64,000 nt of DNA from Lepisosteus oculatus. Taxonomy: Eukaryota > Chordata > Actinopteri > Semionotiformes > Lepisosteidae. Positions 61,056 to 64,000 of this stretch are shown here, piece by piece. Location: contig NC_090723.1 of NCBI RefSeq assembly GCF_040954835.1, forward strand, positions 1,746,001-1,810,000, in the 5' to 3' direction. A model generated the notes under the pieces. The model saw only the letters and a program-made list of their open reading frames with translations. It was not told the DNA's origin and made no database searches. The position numbers and the translations under genes were made by a program. How positions within the stretch are numbered: position 1 is the stretch's first letter; each line of letters starts with the position of its first letter.

Positions 61056-64000
61056 TGCTGCTGGCACTGGGGAGAGGGGAGAGGGGAGGGCAGCTTTCTC
61101 TGTGAAAACCCAAACACAGCATGAAAAACAGGCCAGGATATCACTGCGCGAGAATGAGTTGAAGACTCGTTCTAGCGCAGGCTGCACAAATAAAGCAGAA
61201 AACACATCTTTCTAAGATAAGTAAGGCTTAACAAGGTAAAAAAAACCTCAGGTAATAGCACTGGCGTAAGTACAGAAATCCAGCAGCTCATGTACACTGA
61301 CACAGATCAAACTGCAACACAAGGGGAACCAGCTGTTTCCCTGAACCGAAGGAACAAGAAAAGCATATTATTGGTAGATAATAAATAATTGAGATCGAAC
61401 AAAATATTTCCCTTGGCCAAACTATAAGAGGAGAGAAAACGTGTTTTCAATACTCGTTACCTTCAGAATCAAAATATATCAGGCCTTTGACTGCAACTAT
61501 CAGTGTAAACAGATAAAACAAAGAAAATACAGCCGTTTCCTTTGCATGTTAAATTAAGATGAGAAGTAACGAACATGTATGTAAGCACACAACGTCAAAC
61601 CTTCATTAAAAAACAGTTCTTACTGTAGTGTTACCCCATCTCTCTTCCTCGACTGAAGGTCGGAGGTATATTGTTTCACACGTTAATCATTAATACAAAA
61701 AAAATCTGTATGACACCACGGCTTTGACGTTTAGCAACAATGTCGAGCACACGTCACAAAACTAATCGGATAATTTTTCTTCATGTTTTAATAGAAGAAC
61801 AAACTTACAGTTGATCTCAATTCATTGAAAAACAGCCTCCACTAGTTTCCTCCAAATGTGTGTACAACATGAACAGCCTCCCCCCGGCAACAGACAACGC
61901 AACAGTATTGTTCCGAGGTTTGACTGAGCCTAAACAGTAGATCAATATTTTCTGTCTCTAAGGTCAAAATTCTGTCCCCAAACTATGATCTCCTAGCGGT
62001 GTTGTGGACTAAGACAGAAAGCCCTACAAATTAAAAACAGTTGTGTTTTTTTATGGACCCTCTCGACATTTTTTACTGTTCTATTTTCTCAGTTTATATC
62101 GTTGACCTGTTGCCATAAATCAACCGTTCCCAGCGTCAGTCTCGACTGTATTTGTTTTGACAGTCTGAATTAAAAATGGTAAATTTTATTTTAAAATATC
62201 GTCATAGCCTCATGGCTCCAGAAAACACGCTTCATGTTTCTGAAATACCAATAAATGCTGGACATCACACCATACGCGTGTTTTCTTTACATGTGTTCAT
62301 TTATATGTATTAAATAGTAACATTGCATAGCAACATTGTTAACAGTCGTTCTACTAGGTATTATGAACACTTAAGCATAATTTCGGAAATAATGTTGAAA
62401 CTTATGTGTAAAGCACAATTTATTTGATCTTTCCTGGGGCACACAGTCCCCTGCTGGCAATCAAACCTCTTCGCTGTTCATTGCTTTAACTACCGGGCGC
62501 ACAGTGCACCGTGAATAGCATCCCTGCTTCAGGGCAATGAGACCCTGGGTTCAGTTCTTGACCTGGGGTGCTGTGTGTGTGGAGTTTGCATGTATTCCCT
62601 GTGTTCATGTGGGATTTCTCTGGGTTCTCTAGCTTCCTCCACAGCCCAGAGACATGGAGTTTTTGGTCAATTGTCTTCTGACAAAATTAGGCTCTGGTGT
62701 GAGTGTGTGTGCCCCGTATTGGATAAAGCAGTTAGAAAGTGGATGGAAATATATCACAAAAAATGGTTTCCACTCTGCCTTGAAAATTTAAATACCTCTT
62801 GCTGAAAAGCAGGTGCTTTATTTTCCCTTGGGGTTAGTATTGTAAACCCCAATTCGATTTTTAAGAACTTTATTTTCTTTTCACAAAAAAAATACAGGGC
62901 ATCACGAATTAGAAAGCTTTACATTAATATACATACTTAAAACAGTATATATGATCACAATTTGGGTTTGTAAAGAATGCACTGTAATCTCTCTTCAGAG
63001 TTCTTGTCTGAGGATTTCAAGCCCTCCTGACATGACGTGCCTTCGAGTCCTAGAGTGTGCTGGCTGTGCTTCCGTAGAGTTCAGAGTTGCTGCAGAATCA
63101 TAATACAGTGGGTTTCATGAATCAACCACCCGTGACGTGAGTAGGTTTTAATATGTAACTTAGATCAGGGAAGAAAAGTTCCACTCTCCTCACATGGAGT
63201 CCAGTAGATTCTAACAGGTATTTTTAGTCAGTAAGAAATTAAGAGCAATCTGACCTCCTATACGAATATTTTAATCAATTAAATAATTAAGATCCAAAGT
63301 GAAACCAAAACTGGATGAGTCTCAGGGTCTAGAGAATCAGTGTTACCCATCCCTGTCTCTATATTGAGCTACTCTTGAACAAATGTAGTTTTTATCAGTT
63401 TTTAAAGTAATAATGTAGAACTTTACTGATCAGCCTAGAACAAGACATCCACCATACAGACGATCATGGATCAGTTACCCATCAGTTTCCCGAATGAAAG
63501 GATTCTTTTGTTGATCACGGAGGTGAGTATGTGCTTTCAAAAATGTTTTAAAAAGTTTAAAAATTGAGATAATATACAGTAGAAAGGTTTGGCTTTGCAT
63601 GGATAATACCTGCCTGCTCCTGACCTAAATAAATAAATGAACTACATCCCAACCATGCATTTCTGTTTCTACCCCATGCCTATGATCTGCAGGAAAAGGT
63701 GAGCTGAATGGTAGTATATGAGTGCAGCACCTCAGTGTCCAGTCTTGAATTGTTTGGCACACATATAATGGAATAATCCAAAAATAACAAATCATACTGT
63801 ACTTACCACTCATATTTATCTCAGTCACAAATTCCAATTGCAAGAGTGTAAAGCAAAATAAGCAAAATCTGACTTTGCTGTCCCAATGCCTTTGAAAGGC
63901 CACTTGTACAACCAAATATAAAATATCCCTTAATTGTCCACATCAAATAACATCCACACAGTATTTTTATTATTTTTTTATTGCGTGTAAAAAAAGAAAA
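61056..64000. other. TACO1 upstream region, no gene seen
   Basis: AT-rich sequence without recognisable coding exons on either strand. Contains one SINE copy (62494-62746). The TACO1 5' UTR and promoter probably occupy the first few hundred bases. Confidence 0.6.
62494..62746 (+). repeat. tRNA-headed SINE copy
   Basis: GACCCTGGGTTCAGTTCTTG head, TGTGTGGAGTTTGCATGTAT, GGCTCTGGTGTGAGTGTGTG and TTGGATAAAGCAGTTAGAAA end. An internal deletion removes the GTCCTGTCCAGGGTGTACCC core. Confidence 0.85.

Overview
This window is vertebrate nuclear DNA, most likely from a ray-finned fish. The genes are spliced with ordinary GT-AG introns and encode three vertebrate-specific or vertebrate-type proteins. 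The introns and spacers carry many short interspersed repeats of the kind common in fish genomes: tRNA-headed SINEs, a 5S-rRNA-derived SINE and LINE-like 3' tails. I cannot name the species. There is no prokaryotic, phage or CRISPR content.

Layout, all three genes on the minus strand. (1) RUNDC3A, a RUN-domain protein, occupies 1059-15705. All 11 coding exons could be placed and the reading frame closes across every junction (1305 nt, 434 residues). Intron 3 uses a GC donor. A dense CpG island surrounds exon 1. (2) 15706-18063 is intergenic. (3) MAP3K3 (MEKK3), a PB1-domain MAP3-kinase, occupies 22813-45372 in 15 well supported coding exons (1850 nt). Its first coding exon should hold only ATGG; the single phase-compatible candidate I found is at 55735-55738, beside a CpG-rich segment. 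A polyadenylation signal at 18064-18069 would give it a 3' UTR of about 4.7 kb. (4) TACO1, the mitochondrial YebC-family translational activator of COX1, occupies 57687-61055 in 5 coding exons (921 nt, 306 residues). (5) 61056-64000 is gene-free as far as I can see.

The genes do not form a pathway. The head-to-tail order TACO1 then MAP3K3 matches the order I recall on human chromosome 17q23; RUNDC3A lies elsewhere on human 17q, so its adjacency here is a linkage difference. RUNDC3A is a neuronal Rap2-interacting protein, MAP3K3 drives ERK5/p38/JNK signalling, and TACO1 acts in mitochondria.

I found no new biological system. The observations most worth checking are: a 40-bp perfect duplication of the RUNDC3A exon 2 splice acceptor inside a neighbouring intron; the GC-AG intron; a palindrome embedded in a SINE copy that looks like a template-switch event; an inverted pair of elements with hammerhead-ribozyme-like cores; a CpG-dense block inside MAP3K3; and a 5S-derived SINE in TACO1 intron 1.
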